This document shows positions 8,456 to 19,529 of a stretch of 39,604 bases of DNA, piece by piece. The stretch's first letter is position 1. Each line of letters starts with the position of its first letter. The notes under the pieces were generated by a model. It saw nothing but the letters and a program-made list of their open reading frames with translations, was not told where the DNA came from and did not search any database. This stretch comes from Trametes villosa (taxonomy: Eukaryota; Basidiomycota; Agaricomycetes; Polyporales; Polyporaceae). The stretch covers positions 1 to 39,604 of the forward strand of contig PUDQ02000038.1 in the NCBI GenBank assembly GCA_002964805.2. The letters are read 5' to 3'. The position numbers and the translations under genes are program-made.

Positions 8456-11315
8456 ATGCATGCCGCGCCATTAGCGCCCGCACCCGAGAGGGCCCCGCGT
8501 GCGCTGCGCCCGCCTCTTGACAGTGACTCGCGCTCCGCGCTGCCCAATGAGCTCCTGCGCGCACTTGCTCCCAAGGCCCTGTCGCGAGCTCTGCGCGCGC
8601 GCTGCCATCGCGAAATCCAAGTGTGCGCGCCGCCGCCTGTGTCGCGATTTCTGGAGTCAGCGGTGCACCGGGCGTATCACCGCGACGAATGGCGGCTTGC
8701 GTCAACGCCACTCGACTCCGCGCGCAAGTTTATCAAGGAGAAGGGGGACGAGTATCATATCGAGGAGCTCAATGTTGAACCAGAGCCGGGCACGGAGGTC
8801 CTCGCATTCTGCGTGACGGACTTCATGGAGGGATGGGCAAATCACACGCAGGAGCTGGCGATGGACTCCACGTGTGAGCGCATCTCTGATGCGCACGCTA
8901 TACTTGGAATATCAACTCATTTGCTTATTAGGGAATACAAACGGCGGGAATTTCGAGCTGTTCTCGGCCGTGGCAGACGCAGACGGCTCCGGCATCCCGC
9001 TGGCTTTCATGTTCATCAAGACTACTAAGGATGCCGCTTCCGGGGCCAAGCAGACCGTTTTAGAACGGTTTCTCGGCCAGCTCCGCGATCGGGGTGTCGA
9101 GCCCGAGTTCACGCTTTCGGACAAGGACTGGTCCGAGATCAACGCGATGGGCGTCATCTGGCCCGACGCCAAACATCAGCTGTGCTTCTGGCACGCTATC
9201 CGGGCTCTCAAGCAACGCCTTTGCAAGAACAAGGAGGCCCCCGCGCCGTATGATCCTCACTCAGCAAGACGGGAGTTCTCCTACATCGACCCCAACTTCG
9301 TCCCGGCAGCTCAACGTGCCCCCGGAGCAGGCCCGGTATGCTTGCTCTCTCTATCATTACCTAACAGATTCTGATATGATGCTATCTTAGATTCGTCCCC
9401 CACCCGAGCGCCCTGCCCTTCGTTTCCGGCTCACGCTACGCGGGCGACCCTCCGTAGTTACTCCGGCGCTACCCAACATCGTTCTCACGCCGGCGGCGAT
9501 CGCGCAGGCACTCCGTCCCCCCGACGCGGCTGGGAGCGTCCCCGCACCCTTCGAGAATACAGACGCAGCCCGCCCATCCGAGCTACTCCCCGCACACCAT
9601 CTGTCTGACGACTCTGACGACGAGGGGAGCAACGATGACACCCCTTGGGCACAGTGCCCTGACCTTGAAGACAGCGCCAGCGATGCCGGCATGGAGTACC
9701 CCGAAGAGGCATCAGAGCCTGATGATGAAGACGACTACCGCTTTGAGCTCGGCGCTCTGATCGACGGCAACAATGAAGACGCCTCCCCCGACTCGGATCC
9801 ACTCCCATCGGAGGGTAGCCCACAGCCCCGGGTCCCTGCATACCAATTCTGTCCGGCAGCACACCGTCCTCCAATCATGCAGCTCTTCAACAAGCACGCG
9901 TGCCTCCACTCGCTTCTCCCCGAGCGCCACGGTCAGCCGCGCTCAGCCGAAGACATTTACCGGGACTCTGTCCGGGAAATGTACCAGCACTGCGAACTCA
10001 ACCGGCTTCCGGAGGTCTGGGCTTATCTTTGGAACTCATGGTATTCCCGTTTGCGCTGGAAGCTCTGGGCCCGGTCCGCGTACGCAACGAGCATCCCGCG
10101 CAAGCGGACCACAATGATTGTTGAATCCCTGTGGCGGAACCTCAAGCGCCTTGTCCTACATATGTACAACCGGCCACCTATCGACCTCGCCCTCTACGCC
10201 ATCGTCACGAAGGCGATCCCTCCATACCGATTGACGCTAAGCGAGATCTTGACCGCTTCGCGGGCGAGCCGAGCGGCAAGCTGCTCGAATGCACAGCGGG
10301 CGCTCAAGCGTTCGTGGGAGCGCCTTCAGAAGGTCCCGCTCAACGGCTCGTACTCGACGGACATCGCGCGGTGGACCTGTGGCTGCGGCTCGCAAAAATA
10401 CCACGCGAACCTCTTGTGCAAGCATCTCGTACAGGAAATCGGTCCACTCCCGCCCGACTGGTGGACAACCGCTATCCGCTACCATATCCTGCCTTTCTAC
10501 GTGGTTCCCATCGACGGCAAGATCGCCCCCGCCCCGGAATTAATTCGCGGCCATGCTTGGGTCGAACGCATGCGCGCCAAACGTTCGGCAATCGTTGCAC
10601 GGCCTCCCCGGCGTTATGCCACACCCAGCCCCGACTTGGACTCAGACTCGGACTCAGATGTGCACATCCCATCAGTCGATCCACGGGCATCATCCCCGGT
10701 GCGTCCACTGTTCATGACACTATCCTTCCCTGCTAACTCCTGTATTATATAGATTTTTTCCTCTCCTGGAAAGCCACCCCACACCGGCGCCGATGGCATC
10801 CCACGTACACGAACGGAAGACGGCAGCGAGTATGAAGTGAGTTAGCGTACAATTTGCGCATAACTCTGTACATTGTGCTGACAAGTCTGCATCAGGCCGA
10901 GGATGCAGAAGATATCGCCTCGGATGAGCTCGAGCAGTGCCTAGCAACGGCAATCGTGATCGTACAAGAGCAATCTCGGAACCCGGACCCACGCTTTCTC
11001 AATCACGCCAAGCGTCACAGCCTCCGCGGGGCTGTCCGATGGGTCTGCAGCCACGACCTCAGGCCCGTTCCGACGGATTTGGAGGGCCAGACCACTGAGG
11101 AGATGATCGAGTTCCTCGCGCGCGCGCTCACTCTATTTCAGGAGTTGCGTCATCAGGCAGATTCTCATGGTATCCGGGATGCTAAGGATCGCCTACGCGG
11201 GGTGCTCGTCTGGGTGGGTGACGTCGAGTCTCTTGAGTCACGGCGCACGATGCGTCGCACGAACGACCACCCCCGACCGGGCAACGTGACTGGCTACCTA
11301 TACCGTGAACGCTGA
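8456..11315 (+). CDS. MULE (Mutator-like) transposase, 877 aa, five exons
   Basis: Exons: 8456-8873, 8932-9335, 9391-10698, 10753-10836, 10896-11315. All introns (54-59 nt) have GT..AG ends and phases close perfectly. The first splice restores MDSTWNTNGGNFELF, the first catalytic D of MULE transposases (codon 8864). The second D is in TLSDKDW (9120-9128). AKHQLCFWHAIRAL is the conserved MULE C/H block, and the E is in IVESLWRNLKR (codon 10123). A SWIM zinc finger (CGC...CKH, about 10378-10425) follows, as is usual for the family. Between the second and third catalytic residues sits an acidic insert (9600-9740). The C-terminal exons encode a short helical segment of unknown role. The element should cut and paste its own DNA, but I could not find its terminal inverted repeats. 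The N-terminus may be shortened, since the start lies only about 100 bp from a probable LTR. Confidence 0.9.
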
Positions 11316-11877
11316 TATGTATTATAATACTACTACCTAATGGTTCCTCAATTATCCGAAGGCTCAATTGAGCACTCCTCTGCCCGAAACACATGCTACA
11401 TTGATGAACGACTATATACAGATGTAAACAAAGCGCGCGCGCGCGCGCGAGGGGTGCGCGACATGCGCGAGGTCGCGCGCGAGGTTCGCGCGGGATGGTC
11501 GCGGTAAGCGCCGGTCGCGCGAGGTCGCGCGAGGTGCGCGCATTACACCGCCAGCAAGGGCTTTCAGGCGATTTTAAGTGTTGTTCCTCTGGAAAATATC
11601 TGCGACGCCAACCTTGCGATGCCACGTGAACAGTCTTCAGTGGATCTCAGGGGAAGAAGGTCTTCAGAGATTTCACGGAGTGGCACGGGCGCCTATTTGA
11701 TGGGGTTCAGGGGAGCGCACGGAAAAGGAAAGCGGATCGGATGTGTCGCGTGGCCGAACGGGTCCCTCCATTATAGGCGCCCTCGCGCTCTCCTCGCGCG
11801 ATCGTGGCTGCTCGTTTGTCCGTCACCATCGATCGCCGCCCTCACCCCCCGCGCCCACTCAGCCCGCCCCCTGCGCA
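11316..11877 (+). other. CpG-rich spacer with GC dinucleotide run and GCGCGAGGT repeats
   Basis: No gene is supported. A GC dinucleotide run occupies about 11433-11449. It is followed to about 11540 by imperfect repeats of GCGCGAGGT (for example GGTCGCGCGAGGTCGCGCGA). A possible TATA element (CATTATAGG, about 11770) precedes the next gene. No terminal inverted repeat of the upstream transposon was found here. Confidence 0.5.
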
Positions 11878-12393
11878 ATGGACGCCACAAGCCCGGCTGC
11901 CTCGCCCGTCCAGAATTCGTGGTCCGTATTGTCTTCGTCTTTAGCCTTCGTTTGTCACTAACCGGAGTGCAGGTGGCTCCCGCTTGACCCCACCAACATC
12001 GCCAGCCCGGTTATCAACAACGCGTCCGTTCAGAAGCTCATACATGACAGCGCCGGTGAGTCAATAACACAGCGCGACTTATTACCATTACTCATGCCAT
12101 GTATAGATGCCTCCCAATCTCTGCAGAACTGCATCGACTCAGCCAAGGAGAAAGCCAAGGCGCACGACGGCGGGAGGCTCCGTCTCGACATCCGGAGCCT
12201 GCGATGGTTCCTCCTCTGCCATCAGCAGCGCCTGCAGCTTCAGGCGCAGCGCCACAACTGCATCAAGCTCGTCGAATACATCCTCCGGCTGCACGCCGCC
12301 CTGGCTGCGAATGGCTCCCCTGTCGTGATGGAGCCCCTCCCGGAGGAGATCGCCCAGTACGTGGGCGTGGTAGCCGTTCGGGTGAGGCAGTAG
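11878..12393 (+). CDS. Small unknown protein, 137 aa, three exons
   Basis: Exons: 11878-11921, 11973-12055, 12107-12393; total length is divisible by three. The product begins MDATSPAASPVQNSW, continues through LPLDPTNIASPVINNASVQK, and has a helical C-terminal half rich in Leu, Gln and His (RLDIRSLRWFLLCHQQRLQL) that could form a coiled coil. The second intron is canonical (GTGAGT, ATAG). The first uses a weak GTCCGT donor but has a good ACTAAC branch site and is the choice that keeps the frame. I do not recognise the family. It sits between two DNA transposons and could be a host gene or an accessory gene of either. Confidence 0.55.
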
Positions 12394-12754
12394 GTGGGCG
12401 GGCTCGCATTGCGGTGTGTTGGGATTCGAAGTGGCAGGCTTTAGAATGTGTCGGATATGTCTTGTTCTCGGTGTCATCTCGTGCTCTATCTCGCCTCGTG
12501 CCCCGTTATGTCCCATGGTTGTCTTCCTTTGTATGTAGTTCTGCTCTGTTTGTTTTCTATACCTCTGGAACCCCTGCTATGCCATGTTTCCGCTGGACGT
12601 CTGAACTTGTGTGCGGTGCGCCGGCGGGCGTCGGCGGGTCCATGTCTATTTTGGGAAGTTGCATATGCATCGCCCGGGCGCTTATGAGAAGGTTCGCCCC
12701 TCAACTGTCCGGGAGCCCTGAGAGAAGCTTCGGAAGCTCAAGAAGACGTCTGCG
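12394..12754. other. Spacer, nothing recognised
   Basis: This is probably the 3' region of the upstream small gene (TGTATGTAGTT, TTTGTTTTC stretches). No coding exon or repeat could be supported. Confidence 0.4.
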
Positions 12755-13286
12755 ATGGCCAGGAGAGCATGGCGCAGAGCCGTGCGGCGCCCAGGGTTGC
12801 CCGTCTCCCTCATCCTTATAAGACAGCGCGGCCTGCGCCTCCATCGATGGCACCGCGCCAGGCGGCTTCGCGTGTCCTCCCTCGAGTCCGCATTCACACT
12901 GGGGGCTCGTCTCCTGCTCGTCACCTCCGCATTCATCGCCGACTACTTCCTCTCCTCCGCGGCTTTGTCACGCATCCTCTCTTGGGACTCAAGTTTTAAC
13001 TCTGCCGGCCTCATTCTGATCCTTCCTGCATGGCTGGCGTTACTCCACGGCGGGATGTTCGTCTATTCGACGATTTTCGTCGGTGAGTCCTACTCTTTGT
13101 GTACTTGTCCCCACTTCTCAGTGCTTTGCTGCAGAGCTCGGTCTCAGGCTGGCCTACGAGACGCCATACCGGAATGAGCTGGAAGCCCGATTGTCGCCCG
13201 TCAATAAGCATCTTGAACACTCGGAAACTGTGACTCGTCCCTCGGTGCGCGCAGAGTTCATTGGTGGCGTGGATTCCATCGACTAA
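12755..13286 (+). CDS. Small putative membrane protein, start uncertain
   Basis: Two exons, up to 13082 and 13135-13286, flank a 52-nt intron (GTGAGT...GCTGCAG). The first carries two hydrophobic stretches, ARLLLVTSAFIADYFLSSAA and AGLILILPAWLALLHGGMFV, likely membrane helices. The second encodes a soluble tail ending GGVDSID. The ATG at 12755 opens the frame, but a TATA-like CTTATAAG at 12815-12822 lies inside that ORF. The real start may therefore be downstream or in an unseen exon. No family is recognised. It lies directly upstream of the Plavaka gene on the same strand. Confidence 0.4.
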
Positions 13287-13356
13287 CCGTTATGCATACA
13301 TTCCGATGAATAACAGAGTCCGGACCAACTTCCGCACGAGCAGGCCCCTTGCTCAG

Positions 13357-16300
13357 TATCTTCACGAGATCAGGCTTTCAACATCCTCGTTTTAGGGACT
13401 GGCCGCAAAACGGCCGTGCTGCGTGAGTATGAGCCTTGCCGGGCGACACATCCGTCTCCGCTTTACTAACAGTCGGTTTCTTTGACAGGCGCGACCGTTG
13501 ACGAGACGGTTCGCGAGCTGCACAAACGTCTGCGCCAGAAGCGGCTCGCTCCTGACTTGAACCGTGTACATCAATATCTCGTCTACCCGCCGTTTTCCCC
13601 CGCACCGCTTGATCTCAACATGTCCCTGGGTTCCGTGGGCGTAGGCGACGGGAGTACGTTGCACCTTCGCGTTGCCGTACCTGGGGGTGCAAGCCATGGT
13701 TCTCAAACCGGCAACTTCGGTAAGTAGTACACGCGTATACGTCTGTCACTTAGATGTGCGAGTGAGCTAAGCATGGATCCGCTGTAGGCATCCATCTCAC
13801 ACGATTCACAAGCACGACAGGGAATTTTCCGTCCGAGCACCCCGAACGTAAGTTCGCCGGCAGCGCTGTCGCGTATGTATAATTGGGCTGATTGTTTCTG
13901 CAGACTGGAAATACGTGAAGGAACCGGGCTCTCTGGGCCGATGGCGATGTCGGGTCTGCCACGATGACGACGACGAGGGACTCGACTCACGGAAACGTAT
14001 CAAGCGCCACGAGGAGTCGCGGGCGCACATGGAGAACGTCCTTCTCTATGAGTCCCGACAAGCCGAGCAGCGCGACACGGCTGGTGAGCCGTCAAGTAGG
14101 GATCGCGCAGATGAGGGGGCCGAGTCGACAACCGCGAGTAGCGCCAGTCCATACGCGAGTAGTTCGCCGAGCATTCCCGACGTACGCCCGGCTCTCTTCG
14201 ACATCTTGGATGAGGCGATAGATATCCACCCAACCGACGGCGCCCAGGATGGAGGGCCCGGGACGAGCAGCGGCTTTGTCGACTGGGACCAGCTCGACCC
14301 CGTCATGCCTGCTTCCAGTGCTATGTCCTTCGACGACGCTGGGATGGCTCGGTTATCTGAACGTCTGAGGGCGTATCTCGAGGGGGAAGATGGTGCTATA
14401 TCTGACAGCTCGGGAGACGAAGACGAGGGTGCAGAAGCGCATGAAGAGGCTACACGCAGCACCGCCGGAGAACCAGAAGGTATGTTGCTTGTCCGAGTCG
14501 CTGTTGCTCCCGCACCAAGTCACCTGACGAATTGCAGCAGCCGAACGTACCATTCGGTCGGAGACGGGCAGCACAACTTCGGCGCAGAGGCGCCGTCATA
14601 TAGCTGATGAGGGGACGGATTGGTTTCCATGGCCCGACAAGGAGGTACGAGTCCCTAGTGCTGCCTGATCTCTACGGGACTTGATCTGACGTTGGTCGGT
14701 GGCAGACGTGCGTGTTAGACGTCCTACGCCATATCCCGCGTTCCGCATTCTCCGAGAAGCAGAATGCTTTGATCCACTGGGCTCTATCGACACTCGGAGT
14801 CACATCCGTCCCGTCAGAACATACGGTACAACAAGTCATGAAGGCACTGCAAGAGATCTGCGGGATCGCCAGCATACGATACGAGGGCGCGTTCGGTCAC
14901 GTTTACTACGTGAACGACCTGGCCCATCTTGTCGCACAGGTCGGTAAATGCTCATTCTGGTTCTTGATAAGCTGACCTTATACATACCCTATTGTAGGAG
15001 ATGTCGAATCCACGCGTACGGCCTCATCTTCGCTTTCTTCCAGAGGATGCGGGCAGACGCCTATCGGAAGCGTGGCAGGCTGAACGCTGGCTGAAGGAGC
15101 TCGATCCGGATCTAGCAACGCCAATGGTGCGCGTGCAAGGGCAGGATTTCTACGTGTACGAGCCCGCTAGTCTATCCAGCGGGCACATCTGTATGCCGGA
15201 GAGGTGGTTTAAACGGGGCGCGCGTACGTTCGCGCGTGTATGGCCTTTAGCCTCCGCGCCGGACGGCAGCGGTTGGATAGTGAGGAAGGACTTAGCGTGC
15301 GATGTCCCCGCTGAGGATTTCCTGGTGTCCTTCCCGGGTTTGGTAGGCCGCGCAGAGCATGACAAGACGTTTCTGGACCCGCGCAAGATCTTAGGTGTGC
15401 TGTCTTTGCCGCATTCTTTTAGTTGAGCATCTCCCGAACCTCACCTTCTAGCGACACAAGAAGTCCGGGGAGATCAAACGGTGTTCGTACCGTGGTCGCA
15501 GACGAAGCCCGAGCTCGGCAACCGATGGAGGTCTGCGGCGGGCGGGCACCGAGTGGTAGCCTTTCCAATGTGGTTGTACTGTGATGACACCTCCGGGAAC
15601 CTATCCAAAAAGTGGAACAAGCATAACTCGTTTCTCTTCACGGCGGCAGGACTTCCCCGACGCCTCGTACATCACGAGTACAACATCCATTTTCTGGCGA
15701 CATCCAATATTGCCCCTCCGCTCGAGATGTTGGATGGGATTGTCGATCAACTGCTGTGAGTGTTTCTTGCATCATGCGCGGTGGGGTGTATGTACTGATC
15801 ATGCGATGCCACTGTAAACTAGTGAGTCGCAGCGTACGGGGATCTGGGCATGGGACTGTGTACAAAAGGAGATGGTGCTAGTGATTCCCTCGGTGCTTGC
15901 AATGTTGGGCGACAACCCTATGCAGAGCGAGATTGCATGCCATGTCGGGATGATGGGAAAGTTCTTTTGCCGGGTGTGTCAGGTCTCGCGCTCAGCGTCC
16001 GATCCGGCCTCTGGGGTGCCTTCTGCCACAGGGAACTCTGTTCGCCCACCCGACGAATCCGACTCGGACGCTGACTCGGACGACTCGGACGATGCACGAA
16101 GCGCAACCAGTAGTGTTGCGTCCGGAACTGGGAGGAAGAAACGCCGGCGGCGCCTGGAAACGATGGCCGAGATGGTGGATCGGGTCCGGCGTTTCATGTC
16201 GGTGAGCGAATAAACCTGTCGTGACGGTGACGGCTATATTGTGGTAGACGTGTATTGACTTGCGTTACAGATAGGGCTTGCGCGGACTCGGGAAAAGACT

Positions 16301-18836
16301 CTCGGCGTCCTCAAGTCTCAGTTCGTGGATGCTCAAAGGATCGGAGGTCAGACCGACGTCAAGAAGGCGCGGACTGCTACAGGCGTGAAGGATGCTTACC
16401 AGGCGCATTTCATCGATAAACTCTTTGCGATGACGGCTGCACGCGGGAAAAGCAGAGAGGAGCGTACGGCAAACGTCGCCAACTTCTTGCGCACTGTACC
16501 ACGCGTAGAGGACGACGCGACAAGCCCTGTGTGGCGAATCCGGGGTTAGTACTATACAAGGACGATGATGCATCTTTGCATGAGGCTGTCTAACCGCCGC
16601 TTTATTCGACTAGATTTCGATCCGCATACGGACACGCCCGTTGAGATTTTGCACGTTATCCTCTTAGGGTTCGTCAAATATCTGTGGCGCGACACCGTTA
16701 GCCGTGTCAAGGATAGCGACAAGAAAATCCTCATCGCGCGACTATCGTCTTTCGATGTCTCCGGCCTCGGAATCCCTCCTCTCGCCGGCGGAACACTAGT
16801 AACGTACGCCAAATCCCTCGTAGGGCGCGACTTCCGCGCCATCGCGCAGGCAGCGCCCTTCGTCTTGCATGGCCTTGGGGGAATCCCGGACGAGCTGCAC
16901 GATGTGTGGAAGGCACTCGCGCTGCTTGTTCCGTTGGTTTGGCAACCAGAGATTGAGAACCTTTCTGAGCATATGGTATGTAAATCGTCTTCTTATCTTT
17001 TGATTTAGCTCACTCAGAAATCTTCCATTGGCGTCATTTAGAAGCGGCTCAAGCTCGCGATTGATCACTTCCTCGAGTCCACTTGCCGGCTGACCCCGCG
17101 CTGGTTCAACAAGCCGAAGTTCCACATCGTCCTCCATCTCCCTGACCACATTCGACGCTTCGGACCGCCAATGCTCTTTGCGACTGAGGGCTTCGAGTCT
17201 TTCAACGCCGTGATACGCTCACACAGTATCCACAGCAACCACAGAGCCCCCTCGCGGGATATCGCCACGGGCATGGCTCAGTACAACCGTGTGCGGCACC
17301 TCCTTAGCGGCGGTATGTTTCGAATGCCAAGCATCTCCTCGGGACAAATCGACGACAATGCTGCGGAGGACGACGCGGGCGGCTCCGAGTCAAGGCGGGG
17401 CAACCGGCGGCGCGGTGCTCACCAGGGCTCGGCGTGGTTGCAGAAGATACGGGACCTCGATGTTGACGACATGCAGTGGCGGAGTGTCGGTCCTGGTCCC
17501 GCTGGTCTGCTCGACAGCGACGAAGTTGGCGGGCGAGGTATTGCGGGCATAGTCAACTTTTCCCCCGGGTTGCTAGCCTCGGAGTCGGATGTGAATGGTA
17601 TGGCGCTGTAGTCTGGCTTGTACTGTGCGCATGCGGCTGTACTGATACTTGCCGGTACCAGAGTCGATTGCGGCATGCCGTGGGCTCTCTGACGCCGTCC
17701 CCTGGACACGGACCCTTGCAAAACAGCGCGGACTCGGCGCTCCGCCGCTACTCAACGGTGTACGTGTACCCCGCGCCGTCCAATACCGACAGGCAGAGCG
17801 GATACTCCTCCATCCGCAAGGTGGCTGGTGTGAGATCAAATCCGGGAAGACCTGGGTTACATACCGTTCGGCTGCGACCCACCAGGTGACGCGGGACATC
17901 GACGAACAACGTGTACCCCCAGAACTTCGAGTCGGCCGCCTCTGGGAAGTCCTTCAACTAACAGGCTCGCCGAACGAGTCGCTGGGTAAGGCGGATTTCG
18001 TCGTACTCGAGTTATGCGAAGTCGGCCCTCCCCATTCGTATTATGGGATGCCCACGGTAGCTTGCACTTCTCGCTTCCACCTCCTCCCTGCGCAAGTGAG
18101 CCTTCTCTGTCCATATGCCAACTTCTCTCCCCCCTTTACTGACGGTCTGATGTATTCAAAGGATCTGGTTTGCGCCGTGAATGTACAGCATAGCTGCTAC
18201 GATAAAGGCTGCCCAATAGCCTCGACCCGAGTCGTCTGGCAGGAGCGCGAACGCACCGAACAGCGTGCCGAGGAGGTTCGCCACGTCCAATCGGGATCAT
18301 ACATCCTCAACACCGCCCAAATGCGCAGTTCCGCTACCCTCATGCCTCTATATCCCGCCATTCCGACTTCCACTCCCAGCGGACGCGAGAATGTCATTCT
18401 CAGCGCTGTCATGCGCGAAATTCAACTTCGCGGGAGGACTCGTCGACAACCGCGTCACTCAGAACAACAAACGGCCTCTCCGTCAACATCTCCCGTATCA
18501 GCACGCCAGCCTGTTCCCGTCGCGACTCCGTCAACGGCCGCTCTGCACCACTATCGTTCCGCAACAGCCACCCATGAGCTCAACTTCCAATCGACACACC
18601 TGCCATTGCCTAACCGCGGCTTCGCTGCGCCGATCTCTGGACCAAGTCACGGTCCCCTCGCCGACCCACGCCGAACAGCTCTCATGTCCTCGTATTTCCC
18701 TTCCGGAGCAGATCCTTATCCCTACCAGCCTCCTCGTGCTTCTCCTTCTGTTTCTGGGCCTCCGACTCATACACAGGGCACGTACAGTGGACATTCCAAC
18801 CCGCCCCCTGGTACCGCTTACTTTAGGTCGGCTTAG
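13357..18836 (+). CDS. Plavaka-type transposase with ubiquitin-like N-terminus, 14 exons, start missing
   Basis: Exons: 13357-13422, 13489-13719, 13788-13847, 13904-14479, 14538-14644, 14706-14939, 14998-15394, 15452-15755, 15823-16201, 16271-16544, 16614-16975, 17042-17597, 17662-18095, 18162-18836. Phases close at every junction, giving about 1550 residues. The first two exons encode a beta-grasp-like segment: NILVLGTGRKTAVL, VDETVRELHKRL, then GVGDGSTLHLRVAVPGG, ending in GG as ubiquitin does. A CRVC...H...H finger follows (about 13948-14030). Plavaka landmarks are YVYEPASL...PERWFKRG, VVAFPMWLYCDDTSGN (about 15556-15600), KKWNKHNSFLFTAAGLP, EYNIHFLATSN, FDPHTDTPVEILHVILLGF (16615 on) and FATEGFESFNAVIRSHS. 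Exon 1 has no ATG in frame after the stop at 13311-13313, so a leader exon is missing or the 5' end is damaged. The terminal inverted repeats were not located. Confidence 0.88.
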
Positions 18837-19529
18837 ATGCCTACTCTCGTCGATAGCTCATGTTTTGAGAGTCTTTCGCGGCTTAGCTATGTACATACAT
18901 CCTATTAGACCCTCGGGGTGTCTTTCGTGAAGCAACGCGCATCCTTCGCGGCGTTCGCGCAAGTGAGCGACCTGTTCGCAGAGTCTCCTGCACCGAAGCG
19001 CCCGTCTCGTATCGTGTGACTCTGTGATGTGTGAGCGTGACCGTTGTGGCGCAACGCAACCTCATGCCACGCAAGCTCTTTTGCTGCAACGCTCACCTCG
19101 CACACCAGGCGAACCGATCGCCCCTCCGCCGCCAGCCAGGCTTTCGGCGAAACCATTGACGATGAGCGGGAACTGCGCACGCTTTCCCTCTTCTGTCTTG
19201 CACCCTCAAACGGTTGCCTGCCAACGAGCCCCGGATGAGCGGCACTGAAAAATCGTGCCCAGCCAGCCGTGATCGCCCAACAAATGGCTCTGAGCTCGCC
19301 CTCTCATTCGACGGTCGGCGCAGCTAGCTTCGCTCTTATCGTCTCGCCGACACCGCCCTCCGTTTCAAGTGCGTCATCTTCGACCCCTGGCTCAGCAGCT
19401 CAGCCGGGGCAGCCTGCCGGTTGCACCCCAGTTTTCGACATAAAAGGTGGGACCCGCGCGGTGAGTAACTCTCGCCCCTCATGCTCTTTTTCGCTCATGC
19501 CTGCTTCTTTGACTAGAACTCAGCACACG
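18837..19529. other. Spacer between transposase and next gene, with possible 5' UTR intron
   Basis: No gene is supported. An intron-like segment (GTGAGT at 19461 to GACTAG at 19516) lies just before the next ATG and is best read as a 5' UTR intron. The open frame upstream of it (from 19269) does not join in phase. Confidence 0.45.

Noticed and set aside
8243..8711. Minus-strand open frames over the MULE 5' end
   Set aside because: They arise from extreme GC content; the plus strand carries the MULE reading and clean introns.
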